From NCBI RefSeq assembly GCF_017591435.1, contig NC_059272.1:8245550-8309549 (forward strand): a stretch of DNA of 64,000 bases, written 5' to 3'. Positions 10,178 through 20,785 of the stretch are shown one piece after another; position 1 is the first letter of the stretch, and every line of letters begins with the position of its first letter. A program made the translations under genes and the position numbers. Under the pieces are notes generated by a model, which was given only the letters and a program-made list of their open reading frames with translations, made no database searches and had not been told where the DNA came from. This DNA is from Portunus trituberculatus (Eukaryota; Arthropoda; Malacostraca; Decapoda; Portunidae).

Positions 10178-10540
10178 TTCACCTTCGGAGGTCCCCTGTT
10201 TTCTTCCCCCTCCTTTTTGATGAGGACAAACTTCAGGAGGCTCTTCATTCCTCTAAGAGCAATGCTGATATGGCTTGCCTTAGCACAACCATGTCCTGCT
10301 CCTGGTATACTGTTGATTGAGCATGGTTTGCGGCTTTCTTCCACTCATTCCACAAGGTGGAAGACTGACCCCGTCTTCTTATCCAAAGGACTTCCAGGAT
10401 TTTCCAGGTGCCTTTCTTTTCATCCCAGTGGTCCACCGGAGGCAGGTGGAGGGGCAAACTCTTTCACAAGTGATGACCTTTCTCATCAGGGGACGATTGT
10501 GGACTGTCTGACCCTGAGGTGGGAGGGCTGGCTCTGGATA
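10178..10540 (+). other. 5' part of DIRS-type element, no clear domain
   Basis: Probably the region upstream of reverse transcriptase of the DIRS element. Frames are broken and no gag domain could be recognised. Confidence 0.4.
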
Positions 10541-11535
10541 GGGGCAGAGAAGTGGGTCCTCAGTGTCCTGAGAGAAGGCTACAGAATCCCTTTCTCTACT
10601 CCTCCATCCCTTACTTCAAGGACTTAAGAGGCTATACCCTAGGACCCCTCAAAGTACAAGCCCATCAGTTTGAACTCCTGCGACTGAGGAATAAAGGTGC
10701 CACAGAGGAGGCACCTCCTACCCCTGGCTTCTACAACCACATTGTGGTTCCAAAGGCCACCGGGGGTTCAGGACCATCATCAATCTTTCTTATCTTCAAC
10801 AACTATGTCATCAAGTTCAAGATGGAGATGGAAAGGACAGCCTTGCCTGCAATATATCAGGGCAACTGGGTGGTGTCTCTGGATCTGGAAGACGTCTACC
10901 TGCAGATCCCTGTCTACCCGGACAGCCGGCACTTCCTGCTTTGTACCTGGAAGGACATCCACTTTTAGTTTCAGGTGCTTTGCTTTGGCCTTTCTACCAC
11001 CCCACAAGTCTTTACTTGTCCTATGGACCCCATCTCCAAAAAGTTCCATCGCCAGGGCTTCCACATCCTCCATTATCTGGACTATTGGTTGGTCCTGTCT
11101 TCATCGGCAGACGAGGCTTGGAGAGCCACAGTTTGTCTCACCAACATGTGTTCCTCCTTGGGGATTCACATAAATTGAGGAAAGTCCTCCCTGACACCAG
11201 AACAGAAGACCATCCTCAGGATGGTGATTCAGTCCCCACTTTTGAAGGTTTTCCCGACATAGGGGAGGCTACAGAACCTGCAAAACACAATCCTCCACAT
11301 CCTCCATTATCTGGACTATTGGTTGGTCCTGTCTTCATCGGCAGATGAGGCTTGGAGAACCACAGTTTGTCTCACCAACATGTGTTCCTCCTTGGGGATT
11401 CACATAAATTGGGGAAAGTCCTCCCTGACACCAGAACAGAAGACCATCCTCAGGATGGTGATTCAGTCCCCACTTTTGAAGGTTTTCCCGACACAGGGGA
11501 GGCTACAGAACCTGCAAAACACAATCATCTACAGG
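10541..11535 (+). pseudogene. DIRS-type reverse transcriptase, decayed
   Basis: Begins EKWVLSVLREGYRIPFSTPP, the usual N-terminal landmark of DIRS RTs. It continues with YNHIVVPKATGG, the motif-A region SLDLEDVYLQIPV (GAT at 10881), FGLSTTPQVFT, and motif C HYLDYWLVLSSS, where the catalytic YLDD is YLDY (TAT at 11083). Internal stops occur, for example after KDIHF and SLGIHIN. A 234-bp tandem duplication (11062-11529) repeats motif C and downstream sequence. RT would copy the element's RNA; this copy cannot. An inserted palindromic element follows. Confidence 0.85.
11062..11529. repeat. 234-bp tandem duplication inside the RT
   Basis: Units 11062-11295 and 11296-11529 are almost identical, starting CACATCCTCCATTATCTGG. 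Both units carry the YLDY change, so the duplication followed that substitution. Confidence 0.92.
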
Positions 11536-12660
11536 AATACTCCACTTAATGAACAGGATAGGGGATGTCAAAGCTGTTCGTAGAGGGGAAATTCGTTTTG
11601 CGGACGTAATTTTCCCATAGGAAATAATGGAAATAGGGGGGATGCGTTCTGGGCTGGTCCCCAACATACCATATGGGTTAAAAAAAAATATATATTTTTC
11701 TATTAGCTTTTTACAAATCTTGCCCCCAAGAAAGGATTGTTTTGTAATGCATAAAGTGAAATCTTACATGGAATACCAAAAAATAAAGCAGAGATAAGAT
11801 CGGCCACAGACGAAGTGGAGACTCACGGCGACTCTGCCACTTCTTCTTCTTCTTGTGAACCTTTTAGCTTGCGTGTTGTCTTTCACCACGATATTAAATT
11901 TATGCTTCCACTCCTCTATTGCCTGCTATAATAGATATCATATAGTATTCATATATGCTCATGCCATGAGGATAACCTCCGACTCGACTGAGTGATAGTG
12001 AATTACTAATGAAATACCGTGGTATTTCATCAGTAATTCACTATCACACAGAGTCGAGGTTATCTTCATGGCATGAGTATATATGAATACTATATGATAT
12101 CCATTATAGCAGGCAATAGAGGAGTGGAAACAAATTTAATATCGTGGTGAAAGACAACACGCAGGCTAAAAGGGTCACAAGAAGAATAAGTGGCCGAGTC
12201 GCTGTGAGTCTCCGCCTTCTGTGGCCGATCTCATCTCTGCTTTATTTTTTGGTATTCCATGTAAGATTTCACTTTATGCATTACAAAACAATCCTTTCTT
12301 GGGGGCAAGGTTTGTAAAAAGCTTATGGAAATTATGTTTTGTGAACATAAATGCATATATAAAACAGTAACACCACCTCCAGAGGTGGTGTTCCCAGCAA
12401 CCTCAGAGCAACCTGATAGCAACCTTGTCACCGTCCCTCCAAGCGTTCGTGGAACTCATTTCGCGGCAGGAGGTTGCTTTGACGATGTTAAAGAATCTCT
12501 GATCCAGCTCCAGGAGCGCTAGAGACAAAGGCAGGGAGCCAGCCAATCACAGCGAAGCTGCTGCGTTTGGTCCTCACCTGGCAAATTCAAACCCAGAAAA
12601 TTTGCTAAATCAAATGTGGTTGTACTTTATGCGGACTTTTTGGTCTAACTTTATATAGTA
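11536..12660. mobile_element. Insertion containing a ~620-bp palindrome
   Basis: Interrupts the DIRS coding region between RT and RNase H. Its left edge, CAGGAATACTCCACTTAATG, resembles Tigger/mariner ends. It contains a long near-perfect palindrome (about 11704-12328). The right edge is less clear (near TATATAGTACC). Confidence 0.6.
11704..12328. repeat. Long imperfect palindrome (foldback)
   Basis: Two arms of about 310 bp meet at 12019-12020, with ATGAAATACC left and GGTATTTCAT right of a 2-bp centre. Outer edges read AGCTTTTTACAAATCTTG and CAAGGTTTGTAAAAAGCT. Differences between arms are a few substitutions and small indels. Confidence 0.93.
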
Positions 12661-13390
12661 CCACCTCCTTTACACGGATGCCTCAAACGATGGGTGGGGT
12701 GCATCCCTCCTCCAGGACTGAGTGGTCTCCGGGACAGCCATGAGAGCCTCCTCCACATCAATGTTTTGGAACTTAGTGCGATACGCTTGGGGTTCCTTCA
12801 CTTTGCAAAGGTGTTGAGGGATTCAATCGTTGCTATCTTCTCCGACAACACCACAGCTCAGGCTTACCTGAACAGGGAAGAGGATACTCACTCCAGCTTC
12901 CTCAACAAGGCATTTAGTGCAGATACTGACTCAGTTTGTCAGAGGTTCAAACAATGTGGTGGCAGACAGCGCCAGGTCCTGTCCACAGAATGGACTCTAC
13001 ACATGGATGTGTGCCACTAATTGTAGTGGGTGTGTGACTATTCAACAGTGGATCTTTTCAACTCACAGCTCAACTACAGGATCTTGAACTCTGTATCCCC
13101 TTCTCAGGATACTGCAGCCATAGCTGGAGATGCCTACCTCTACAACTGGGATAACCAGGATCTTTATGCCTTCCTTCCACTTCCTCTCATCAGAAAAGTG
13201 CTTAATAAGCTTCGAGCATCCAGGAACACAAGACTCATTCTAGCAGCACTGTACTGGCCTCAGAAGGAGTGGTTTCCAAATGGAGCCACCCAGACACTTT
13301 CCCCTCAGGTGGTATCTTCTGAGACAACCTCACTCCCACTGGTTCCACCTCAGTGCCCACTGCTTCAACTGACAGGTTGGAGACTGTCAA
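12661..13390 (+). pseudogene. DIRS RNase H and connecting region, decayed
   Basis: Reads YTDASNDGWGASLLQD (first acidic residue GAT at 12678), the start of a DIRS RNase H. Frameshifted pieces follow that carry NTTAQAYLNREED and FNSQLNY-type landmarks. The frame changes at least twice and contains stops. RNase H would remove RNA from the RNA:DNA hybrid. The piece continues the RT at 10541-11535 after the palindromic insertion and precedes the tyrosine recombinase. Confidence 0.75.
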
Positions 13391-13938
13391 GTGATTTTTG
13401 AGACACAGGGGCTTCTCTGCTAAGGTTGCAAGTTTTTTTGGCTTATGCTAAGAGACCCTCCACATTTTTAAACTATCAACACAAATGGAAGAGATACAGG
13501 AGATGGTGCCAAGACAACGTGCACACCATTTCCAATTCCACGGTTCAGAAAAATGCTGATTTTCTAGTTTATTCATGACAAGTGCATCATCTTTCGGCCT
13601 CTTTTCTCCAGGGCTACAAGGCCATGCTCAACAGTGTTTTTGCAGTCTAGGGGCTGGACCTCAACAATGACCTAGTTTTGAAGCACATTATCAGGATTTG
13701 CTCTTCCCAGCCACACAGGCCTACTATGGGCTTTGCCCCCTCTTAGAACTTGGATTTGGTCCTTTGCCACTTGACCAGGGCTCCTTCTGAACCTCTTAGG
13801 CTTGCATCCCTCAGAGACCTTACAAGGAAGACCCTCTTCCTTCTTACTCTGGCAACAGCATAGAGGGTGGGAGAGATCCAAGCTCTCTCACACAGGACAA
13901 GCTGGTAAAAGCAGGATCTTTTAGTCTACTATCTCCTG
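13391..13938 (+). pseudogene. DIRS tyrosine recombinase, N-terminal part
   Basis: Reads KWKRYRRWCQDN, then a core-binding domain with FLVYS, and APSEPLRLASLRDLTRKTLF followed by LTLATA and RVGEIQALS, where the arginine (AGG at 13864) corresponds to the first catalytic Arg of tyrosine recombinases. Stops occur before RVGEIQ and elsewhere. The reading frame is cut by the Harbinger element at 13939 and resumes at 15396. DIRS elements integrate through this enzyme rather than a DDE integrase. Confidence 0.8.
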
Positions 13939-14360
13939 GGCCGGTATTCATAAACACACTAAAAGTACACTAATATTTTTTTAGTTGTACTGTCAGCTAA
14001 AAGTAATCAGTAAAAGTGTATACATAAAGAGAAAAAAAAATTTTAGAGAACGTTTACCTAGAAGTAAAAGTAAAGTGGCTAAAAGTAAAAGTAAAATCTA
14101 AACCCGCTACATTTGCTACGCTTAGCGCTACAATGCAACTTAAATTGCATATTTTCTCACTTAAATATCATACTGATACATAAAAAGGTATGAAATAATT
14201 TTAAGATATCTTTTTAGCAAAAAAATTTGGAAACACATGCTTATTTTATGATTTTAGTTTTGTACATAAGGTGAGTTTGGCCACTTTGGCGAGATCTCAT
14301 CCAATGGCTGTATACTCATCAAAACAAAAACAAAGCCCCGTTGGAGGCAAGGAAAAGACA

Positions 14361-14440
14361 ATGGAGTTTGAGGACAAGAAGAAGAGGGCTAGGAAGCCCA
14401 ACTGGACAAAAGGGACCAATGTTATTTATTGGCATCCCAT
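14361..14440 (+). pseudogene. Harbinger Myb/SANT-like gene, 5' stub
   Basis: ATG at 14361 gives MEFEDKKKRARKPNWTKGTN. The RKPNWT pattern matches the beginning of the Myb/SANT-like DNA-binding proteins that accompany Harbinger transposases and help them enter the nucleus and bind ends. After about 25 codons the sequence runs into the truncated transposase. Orientation is convergent with the transposase, as usual for the family. Confidence 0.5.
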
Positions 14441-14454
14441 GTGGAAGACAACGC

Positions 14455-15192
14455 TCACATCATAAAAGGCTGGGGGCGCAAGTATGGTGTCAGGAGCCAG
14501 CGCTTCATGGCGTAGGCACTGTCACCCAACAAGTGGCAACCGGGTGGCACGATACCTCTTTTGAAGAGTTGCTTCAGTCCAGACTCATTGAAGACTCTAG
14601 CATCATTGACAGAGCCAGGCCACTTTGCAACAATGTCAAGTATTCTGTATGTTGCATCAAACACAACTTGTACATTGATGCTATGAAACCGTTTCCGGTT
14701 TACATATTCAGCTTCGTGTTCCCTTGGGGCTATAATTCTTATATGAGTGCCATCGACTACACCAACAACACCGAGAAATCCTGCAACTTGCATGAATTGT
14801 TCTTGTTTCTGCTGAACTTCCTGCTGGGTGAAGTTGGGGAAATTGATGAACCTCCGGAAATTGTCTCATTGTGTAAGAGCCTCAAGGGTCTGGGTGATAG
14901 CACGGCTAACAGTTGGCTGTGATGTGCCGAAGTCATCGCTACTGCACAACTGCATCTTTCTTGTGGCCAAGTACCGTAAGGTGATGGCCACCTTCATCTC
15001 AGGAGAGAGGTCTTTGTTCCTAGCAGTTTGACTCCCTAATGCATCCCTCACAAGATCAGTTACATACAGTATGCCTGCATGGTCAAGTCGAAATCTTTCG
15101 ATCAGCTGGGAGTCACTGTATTCCGTCAGGGAGTCTCTCCTCTCACGAAAAGTCCGGCGTCGTCGCTGGCGAAGTTGTTGTTGTTGCGCCAT
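14455..15192 (-). pseudogene. Harbinger (HARBI1-like) DDE transposase, truncated
   Basis: ATG complementary to 15190-15192 begins MAQQQQLRQRRRRTFRERRD, then YSDSQLIERFRLDHAGI and a helix-turn-helix-like region ending TVSRAITQTLEALTQ. A single in-frame TGA (probably from CGA) follows, then RRFINFPNF, VVDGTHIRI (first catalytic Asp), AKWPGSVNDARVF and LLGDSAYAM (second Asp), LTPYLRP. The third acidic residue and C-terminus (normally ...NVVERTFG...) are missing. About 245 codons remain of a usual 350-400. It cuts and pastes its own element; this copy is inactive. Confidence 0.88.
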
Positions 15193-15395
15193 CTTGGAGA
15201 CTTAAAAATACTTTTAAGCTCACTAAAAGGACCCCTCACGACTATTAGCGCTTGGCTACCTGCTAAAAATCTTTTAGAGCTTAAAAATGTTTATGAATTA
15301 AGTTAAAAAAAATTTTAGGACTAAAAGTAAAATTAGTGGTTAAAAGCTTTTTTTTAGCCTGCTAAAAGCATTTTAGACTTATATGAATACCGACC

Positions 15396-15457
15396 CTGGA
15401 GTTTATTGCCAAAACGGATACAGAATCCCACACTACTCCACGGGAATTTCATATTAA
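15396..15457 (+). pseudogene. DIRS tyrosine recombinase, middle piece
   Basis: Short stretch of the recombinase frame (LEFIAKTDTESHTTPREFHI) between the Harbinger and piggyBac insertions. Removing the Harbinger element and one CTG copy joins it in frame to 13391-13938. Confidence 0.75.
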
Positions 15458-16195
15458 CCCGAAAACTCCGACAGGCCTTAAATACGGCTGCATAGCACAC
15501 TTCCGACAGTCCTTAAATGGGGCAGCTACTTTGAGCGCTAATAAAAACCGCGCTAGCATTGGTAGCGCTGCTATATTTGGTCATGACGTAGTCCTATGGT
15601 AGTACTGTCGGCTCCCAGGAAGCACACCGCTCTAGCCAGCTAGTCTCCCACAAATTTCTGTGAGGTGCGTGAGCGTCGTGTCGCGGTGATAATTATTTAC
15701 GTATTTACTTATTTAAGGAACTATTATTTACAACTATGGCTCCTGGTGCTAAGAGGAAGCTAAAGTTTAGTGATAAAAGTGATAGACAAGGCGGGACAAG
15801 ACGCAAAGTGCACAGGTTGGAGGTAGATCCCGACCCCGCTATTGTGACATCGTCACCCACGCCTGATAAAAACATATGTAACTATAATCAGCCAATATGA
15901 GTGAAAACACGAAAAACATGTGAAAACACATAAAAACATGAGCAGTGCCTTACATTATGTAAGAATACACATAAAAGCATCTCCCCCGAGTTGCCGCTAC
16001 CACAATCTTCTCCAACTATCGGTTATTATTCTGAGACAACCATAGTGAGTAGAGCAATAAAAACTTGTAGGATGATGCATTGTCATGTCTATTAACAGCA
16101 GATTTTTTTTCCAGAGTAATTTATAAGAGTTGATTTTTTTATGATAATTGCGGTAATGGGAGGGTGCGAATTTTGCGGCCATCGGTCTTAGCGGG
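15458..16195 (+). mobile_element. piggyBac-type element, short
   Basis: Flanked by TTAA at 15454-15457 and 16196-16199. Ends are weak inverted copies (CCCGAAAACTCCGACAGG; GGTCTTAGCGGG). It holds a short plus-strand frame from ATG 15736 (MAPGAKRKLKFSDKSD...), possibly the start of a transposase, followed by non-coding AT-rich DNA. The recombinase frame of the host is restored exactly if the element and one TTAA are removed. Confidence 0.75.
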
Positions 16196-16490
16196 TTAAG
16201 AGCCTTGCGTCCTTACTGGATCCAGAGGATGAGGAGCGACTCTTATGTCATGTTTGGGCACTAAGTCACTACCTACACCAGATGGCTTCAGCTACGAGAC
16301 CCAGGAACCTGTTCCTCGTTGTTAAGTGTCCTTTCAGACCCATGTCAAAGGTAGTGATCTTCCTCCAGGATACCATCAAAGAAGCTCATGCTTCAATTCC
16401 TGACTCTATCTGTCTCAAGTTTAACGTTCGGACACATGACATCCATGCTTATGTGGAAGAACTGCTCTGTCCCCTCCTTCCACTGTAGGA
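16196..16490 (+). pseudogene. DIRS tyrosine recombinase, C-terminal part
   Basis: Continues the recombinase with LLDPEDEERLLCHVWALSHY, then NLFLVVKCPFRPMSK, a helix-rich segment and VRTHDIHAYVEELL. In family members the latter motif is HDVR (the HxxR of tyrosine recombinases); here the Arg position is His (CAT, probably from CGT by CpG decay). The conserved RNLFL segment precedes it. The frame ends at about 16488. Confidence 0.78.
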
Positions 16491-17308
16491 CACATTCAGT
16501 CTTTGCTGACCATTAGCTCCATGACATAGTGAGACAGGAGGGAGATATCTTTACCTTGGGCCCAATAGTTAGACAGGAGGGAGATATCTTTACCTTGGGC
16601 CCAGTTGTCACAGCTGGCCACATTGTATGATGACTACCTGTGGTCCACACTCCTTAGGAAGGCCACTCAGGCTTTCTTTCATGGAGGCACTCTATCATCA
16701 GCCTGCCACCTTCAGGCTAGGAAAAGGGGTCAGTAGTCAAGTCTGAGCACCTTTCTTGGGCTCACCCTCTCGGACCAGGGTCCAAGGGCACCCTTAGAGC
16801 ACTCAACAATGATCGCCTTGGGCTCTCTTTTGGTTTTTGAGATGAGGATCACAGAGAACTCCCATGTATCCAGCTACATTCTTCAGCACCCTCTACTTCA
16901 CCTCAGTCAAAAGTTAGTGTCTCCACAATGGACAGTCATTTCACCCTCTATGCCTGGCATATTTTGATTCCTGCCTTCCTCAGTGTTAGAGTCTGCTAAT
17001 TTTTTATATGAAAAACAGGTCTTTGTGATGGAAATGTAATTTTTAGAACTAAAATTAATTTCTTCACCTACCTGTTTTTCATACAAAAATAAATCCCCTA
17101 CCTTCCTTCCCTCAGTCTGAATCCTAATGCAAGAATTAACTTAGGTGGCGCACAGTTGATACCCTCGGCAGCATCAGGGCACTGCGCTCCCAGGTGTAGC
17201 GGATTTTTTAATCTCGGCAGCAGGAAGTAAGTAAAACAGTGGAACTGCAAATTTTTTGTATTTTGAAAAACATAAGTGAAGAAATTCATTTTAGTTCTAA
17301 AAATTAAA
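16491..17308 (+). other. 3' non-coding part of the DIRS element
   Basis: Contains a tandem duplication of about 43 bp (16530-16605; unit GACAGGAGGGAGATATC...) and an inverted repeat: AATTTTTAGAACTAAAATTAATTTC at about 17040-17065 pairs with GAAATTCATTTTAGTTCTAAAAATT at about 17281-17305. DIRS elements carry inverted and complementary terminal sequences, which may explain this. Confidence 0.5.
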
Positions 17309-17825
17309 CACCTTTGTAGTTATGTATATTGTAGCAATTTAACCCACTACTGAGGTGGTAGCTTAGCTGTGCAAGCAGTTGCAGGCTAATAGGAGGCTCA
17401 GCTTGAGTATGCACAGATAGACCACAACACAACCCTGGGATCAGGAGCACTAACACATATTTGTTTGATGCTTTACATTTAATGATACACAGGTTCATAG
17501 CACATAACAACTGGGCTGATACATCACGGCATCACACAACTCGCTCACACAACACAATCTCCCATTAACCTAACAACCCTACTGTGTGTCTTCAACTTGG
17601 TGTACCTACTCCTAACACAACGTGGGATTATCCAAGGAGTGTCAGATTGACCTCAACAATGAATGAAACCTGTACCCTATACCTGTCTCAAGACCATAAT
17701 GTTTGGCACTAGGATTTTTCCTCCCCACACTTCTTCCTCTCTGGTGAAGTGAAAGCAAACCACATGTTAGTCTATTTTTGCCATTTCACTAGGGTTCTGC
17801 AATCACAGTTTTATATTAACACTTC
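17309..17825. other. Non-coding interval, no recognised gene
   Basis: No domain, TIR or tandem array recognised. Confidence 0.4.
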
Positions 17826-18044
17826 TTAACACGTTACGTGCGGTACGACATTGTGTACTATCCATTCCTGCGATATGGGTCGTAACATAATTTTTATAAA
17901 AAATTTTGTTTTCAAAAATTATGAATGAAATTTGTACTATACTCATATTTTACTGCAATAAACACATTTTTAAGATGTTATAGTAAACAATTTGACATAT
18001 TTTATGATTTTATTGAAACTCCAAGTTACAATAAAAAAGTGAAA

Positions 18045-18400
18045 GAAAATTCATATAATCAAAATCAATATTGAACTTTTGATACATTCTTGGTTGGCAA
18101 AACTTGACATAAACATATATGGATTTCCTTTACACAACTAACAGAAAGACACATTTTTTTTGTTACTTCATATAATCAAAATCAACATTGAACTTGATAC
18201 ATTCTTGTTGGCAAAACATGACATAAACGTATATTGATTTCCTTCACAACTAACAGAAAGTGGACACCTTTTTTGCTACTTCATAGTACTCAAAATCAAC
18301 ATTGAACTTATGATACATGCTTGGTGGGAAAACATGACATACACATATATGGATTTCCTTCACACAACTGACAAAGTGGACACCTTTTTAGCTTTCTTTG
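18045..18400. repeat. Three tandem units derived from the transposase C-terminus
   Basis: Three units of about 115 bp (approximately 18048-18165, 18166-18282, 18283-18400), each containing TTGAACTT...GATACAT...GGCAAAAC.TGACATA...GGATTTCCTT...CTAACAGAAAG. The third unit overlaps the Cys-rich coding end of the piggyBac transposase. Confidence 0.85.
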
Positions 18401-19240
18401 AAGCCACCTTGCTGCCTTCATTTATTGATGTCATCTTGTAGCAGCTTACACATCTCTTCCTGGAGGTACGTTTTTGCCCTTCAGCTTCTACCAGGTAATG
18501 CTGCTGCTCTGTTTGGATGCCTCCAACACTTACTCTCTTTTCCTGATCTTAAGTCTTCCTGAGAATAGCCAGTCAGCAGAGACAATGTGAAGGACTCTTG
18601 AAAGCTTAGTAATGAGACAGGCTTTTTAGAAAAGTACTTATTACAGAGTACCCAAGCATTTACCACTGAAGTTCCAGCTATGAGTTCTATTGCAATCTTT
18701 CTGTACCATTTTTTTGTTTTCCGTAAGGCTGTGTAATAACTTGACATCTGGTCTGACACATCTCCTTTCTTGATTTTGTTGTACTCTACAACACTCTTAG
18801 GTTTTACTGCAATATCTCCATCTCTTGCACACTTTCCAGTTGGGATCAATGCGTCATCATGTTCTGGTACAGTGGACAATGTGAGAACACTTCTCTTATC
18901 TTTCTAGTGAAAGACTTTGACTCCTTTATCATTTTGCAGTGAGATTATATCCCCTTTCTTTATCTCTGCCTTTGTTATTTCACATGGCAGCCCTTTGCAT
19001 GATGAGCGAACCGTGCCACAGAGATACATATTTCGTGACAATAAGTGCTCTGCAAGTGTGACTGATGTGTAGTAATTGTCACAATACAATGTCATGCCCA
19101 TGTCTGACACACAAAGTCTGTAATACCTAAATTTTGGTATTTTTCACCTTTGCTGCAGTACACTTCAAGGTTCCATGTGTATCCATCTGCATTACAAAGT
19201 TTGAATATTTTCAACCCATATTTGTGGCTTTTGCCTTGAA
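18300..19240 (-). pseudogene. piggyBac transposase, C-terminal half
   Basis: Minus-strand frames give SHKYGLKIFKLCNADGYTWN, then MTLYCDNYYTSVTLAEHLLS (second catalytic Asp in DNYYTS), YLCGTVRSS, VVEYNKIKKGDVSDQMSSYY (third Asp region), and KWYRKIAIELIAG. A frameshift leads to a Cys-rich zinc-binding tail (KRCVSCYKM...STL...CEGNPYMCMSCF) with a further small deletion. The protein would cut at TTAA sites without leaving a footprint. Upstream coding continues beyond the CR1 insertion. Confidence 0.88.
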
Positions 19241-20785
19241 TAACATAACATAACATAAATAATAGGATAACAAAGGGCCACCAGGGCCCATCTAGGTTAT
19301 CCTGTATCAGTCGCACAGCGACCTCGTCATCAGTACTTAAAGATACACTTACAAGTACACAATACATTATATACTAATTCTAAATATTTGGCCCATTAAC
19401 AGGGCTAAGTCCTGCAGTGAATTCCTCTACAATCTGTGATCCCCATACATGGGGATCATGTCTTGTTTAACTATAGTAAATTTCTTATAAAAACTATCAT
19501 GCAGCGCTATACATAATTATAAATCTAATAAATTTAAGTGCTTATCTAATCTGTTTTTAAACATTGTCAAACTAGTGCTATTTACAACCCTCTCTGGCAA
19601 TGCATTCCAGAAGTCTACCACCCTATGACTAAAGAAATATTTTCTTATATCTAACCTGCAGCCTTGCTTTCTAATCTTCCTGCCATGATTTCTAGTCCTA
19701 CTTCCCTCCTCTAAGGTAAAGAAAGATCTCACATCTATGTAGTTTGTATCTGAGAACATTTTAAATAACTCTATCATATCCTCTTATACATCTCCTCTCA
19801 AATGAAAACATGTTTAATTCCTTTAATCTATCTCTATACTCCAGGTGCTTTAATGCTGGTATCATCCTAGTTGCTCTTCTCTGAACTGCTTCTAACATGT
19901 TGATATCCTGCCTATAATGGGGTGACCAGGCCTGTATGCAATACTCTAAATGGGGCCTAACATAGGAATTATATAAGCTACGCACCACTTCCTTACTTTT
20001 ATAACTAACATTTCTATTTATAAAACCCAGGATCCTATTTGCCCTATTTCTTGCTTCTAAACATTGCTTTGAAAATTTCATAGTCCTGTCTATCACTACT
20101 CCTAAATCCTTTCCCTCCTCTACTGCCTCTAGCCAACATCCCTCCATCTCATAGCTAAAGTTTGTGTTGTCTTTACCTAAATGCATAACCTGACACTTTT
20201 TAGAATTAAACTCCATCTGCCACCTGTCTGCCCATGCTATCAGCCTGTCCAGGTCTCGTTGTATTCTGTAATTGTCCTTTTCACCCTGTACTGCACATGC
20301 TATCTTAGTATCATCTGCAAACTTTGATACTTTGCTACTAATTCCTATATCTAAATCGTTAATGTACACCAAGAAAAGAAGAGGTCCTAGCACTGATCCT
20401 TGGGGTACCCACTAACCACTTCCTTCCACTCAGACATTGCCCCATTTAATACTACTCTCTGTTTCCTATCAGAAAGCCATTCACTAATCCAATCAACTAA
20501 CCTACCCCTATCCCATGTAGTCTCAATTTGTACACTAGCCTCCTATGCGGTACCTTATCAAACGCCTTGCTAAAATCTAGATATATAACATCTATGCTAT
20601 TTCCATCATCTAACTCCTTGGTAATATATCCTAAGATATCGAGCAAATTTGTAAGACAGGACCTCCCTGATCTAAAGCCATGTTGGGTATCTCTAATTAA
20701 TCTATTCTCATTTAAATGCTCCCAAATACTACCCTTAATGATTTTCTCTAGTATCTTACATACTATACTAGTTATACTAGTTATA
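19240..20785 (-). mobile_element. CR1-like LINE, 5'-truncated
   Basis: Inserted in the piggyBac transposase. The 3' tail is the TATGT-repeat end at 19241-19258. Imperfect 9-10 bp duplications flank it: TTGCCTTGAA at 19230-19240 and TTGCCTGAA at about 20786-20795. It begins inside the RT domain. Its 3' UTR matches 841-1106. Confidence 0.85.
19517..20785 (-). pseudogene. CR1-like reverse transcriptase, truncated
   Basis: Minus strand reads SIVCKILEKIIKGSIWEHL, then HGFRSGRSCLTNLLD, DVIYLDFSKAFDKVPH (motif A), then after a 1-bp loss near 20408 VPQGSVLGPLLFLVYINDLD, KFADDTKIA (motif C, catalytic DD intact), DLGVVIDRTMKFSKQC and RPHLEYCIQAWSPH. The C-terminal part after YDRVI shifts frame into IELFKMFSDTNYIDVRSFF...FFSHRVVDFWNALPERVVNS. 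The deleted G turns SGVPQGS out of frame; otherwise the copy is rather well kept. Endonuclease and ORF1 are missing through 5' truncation. Confidence 0.9.

Larger units (their letters stand above)
13939..15395 (-). mobile_element. PIF/Harbinger element, internally deleted
   Basis: TIRs GGCCGGTATTCATAA and TATGAATACCGACC, with the 3-bp duplication CTG at 13936-13938 and 15396-15398, as expected for PIF/Harbinger. Subterminal regions are rich in CTAAAAG motifs. It carries a minus-strand transposase and the start of a plus-strand Myb/SANT-like gene; both lose their C-termini at a shared junction (about 14430-14460). Inserted into the DIRS recombinase. Confidence 0.9.

Noticed and set aside
14341..14922. 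193-codon plus-strand frame
   Set aside because: Mostly antisense to the Harbinger transposase; only the first codons of the overlapping Myb-like frame (from 14361) look real.
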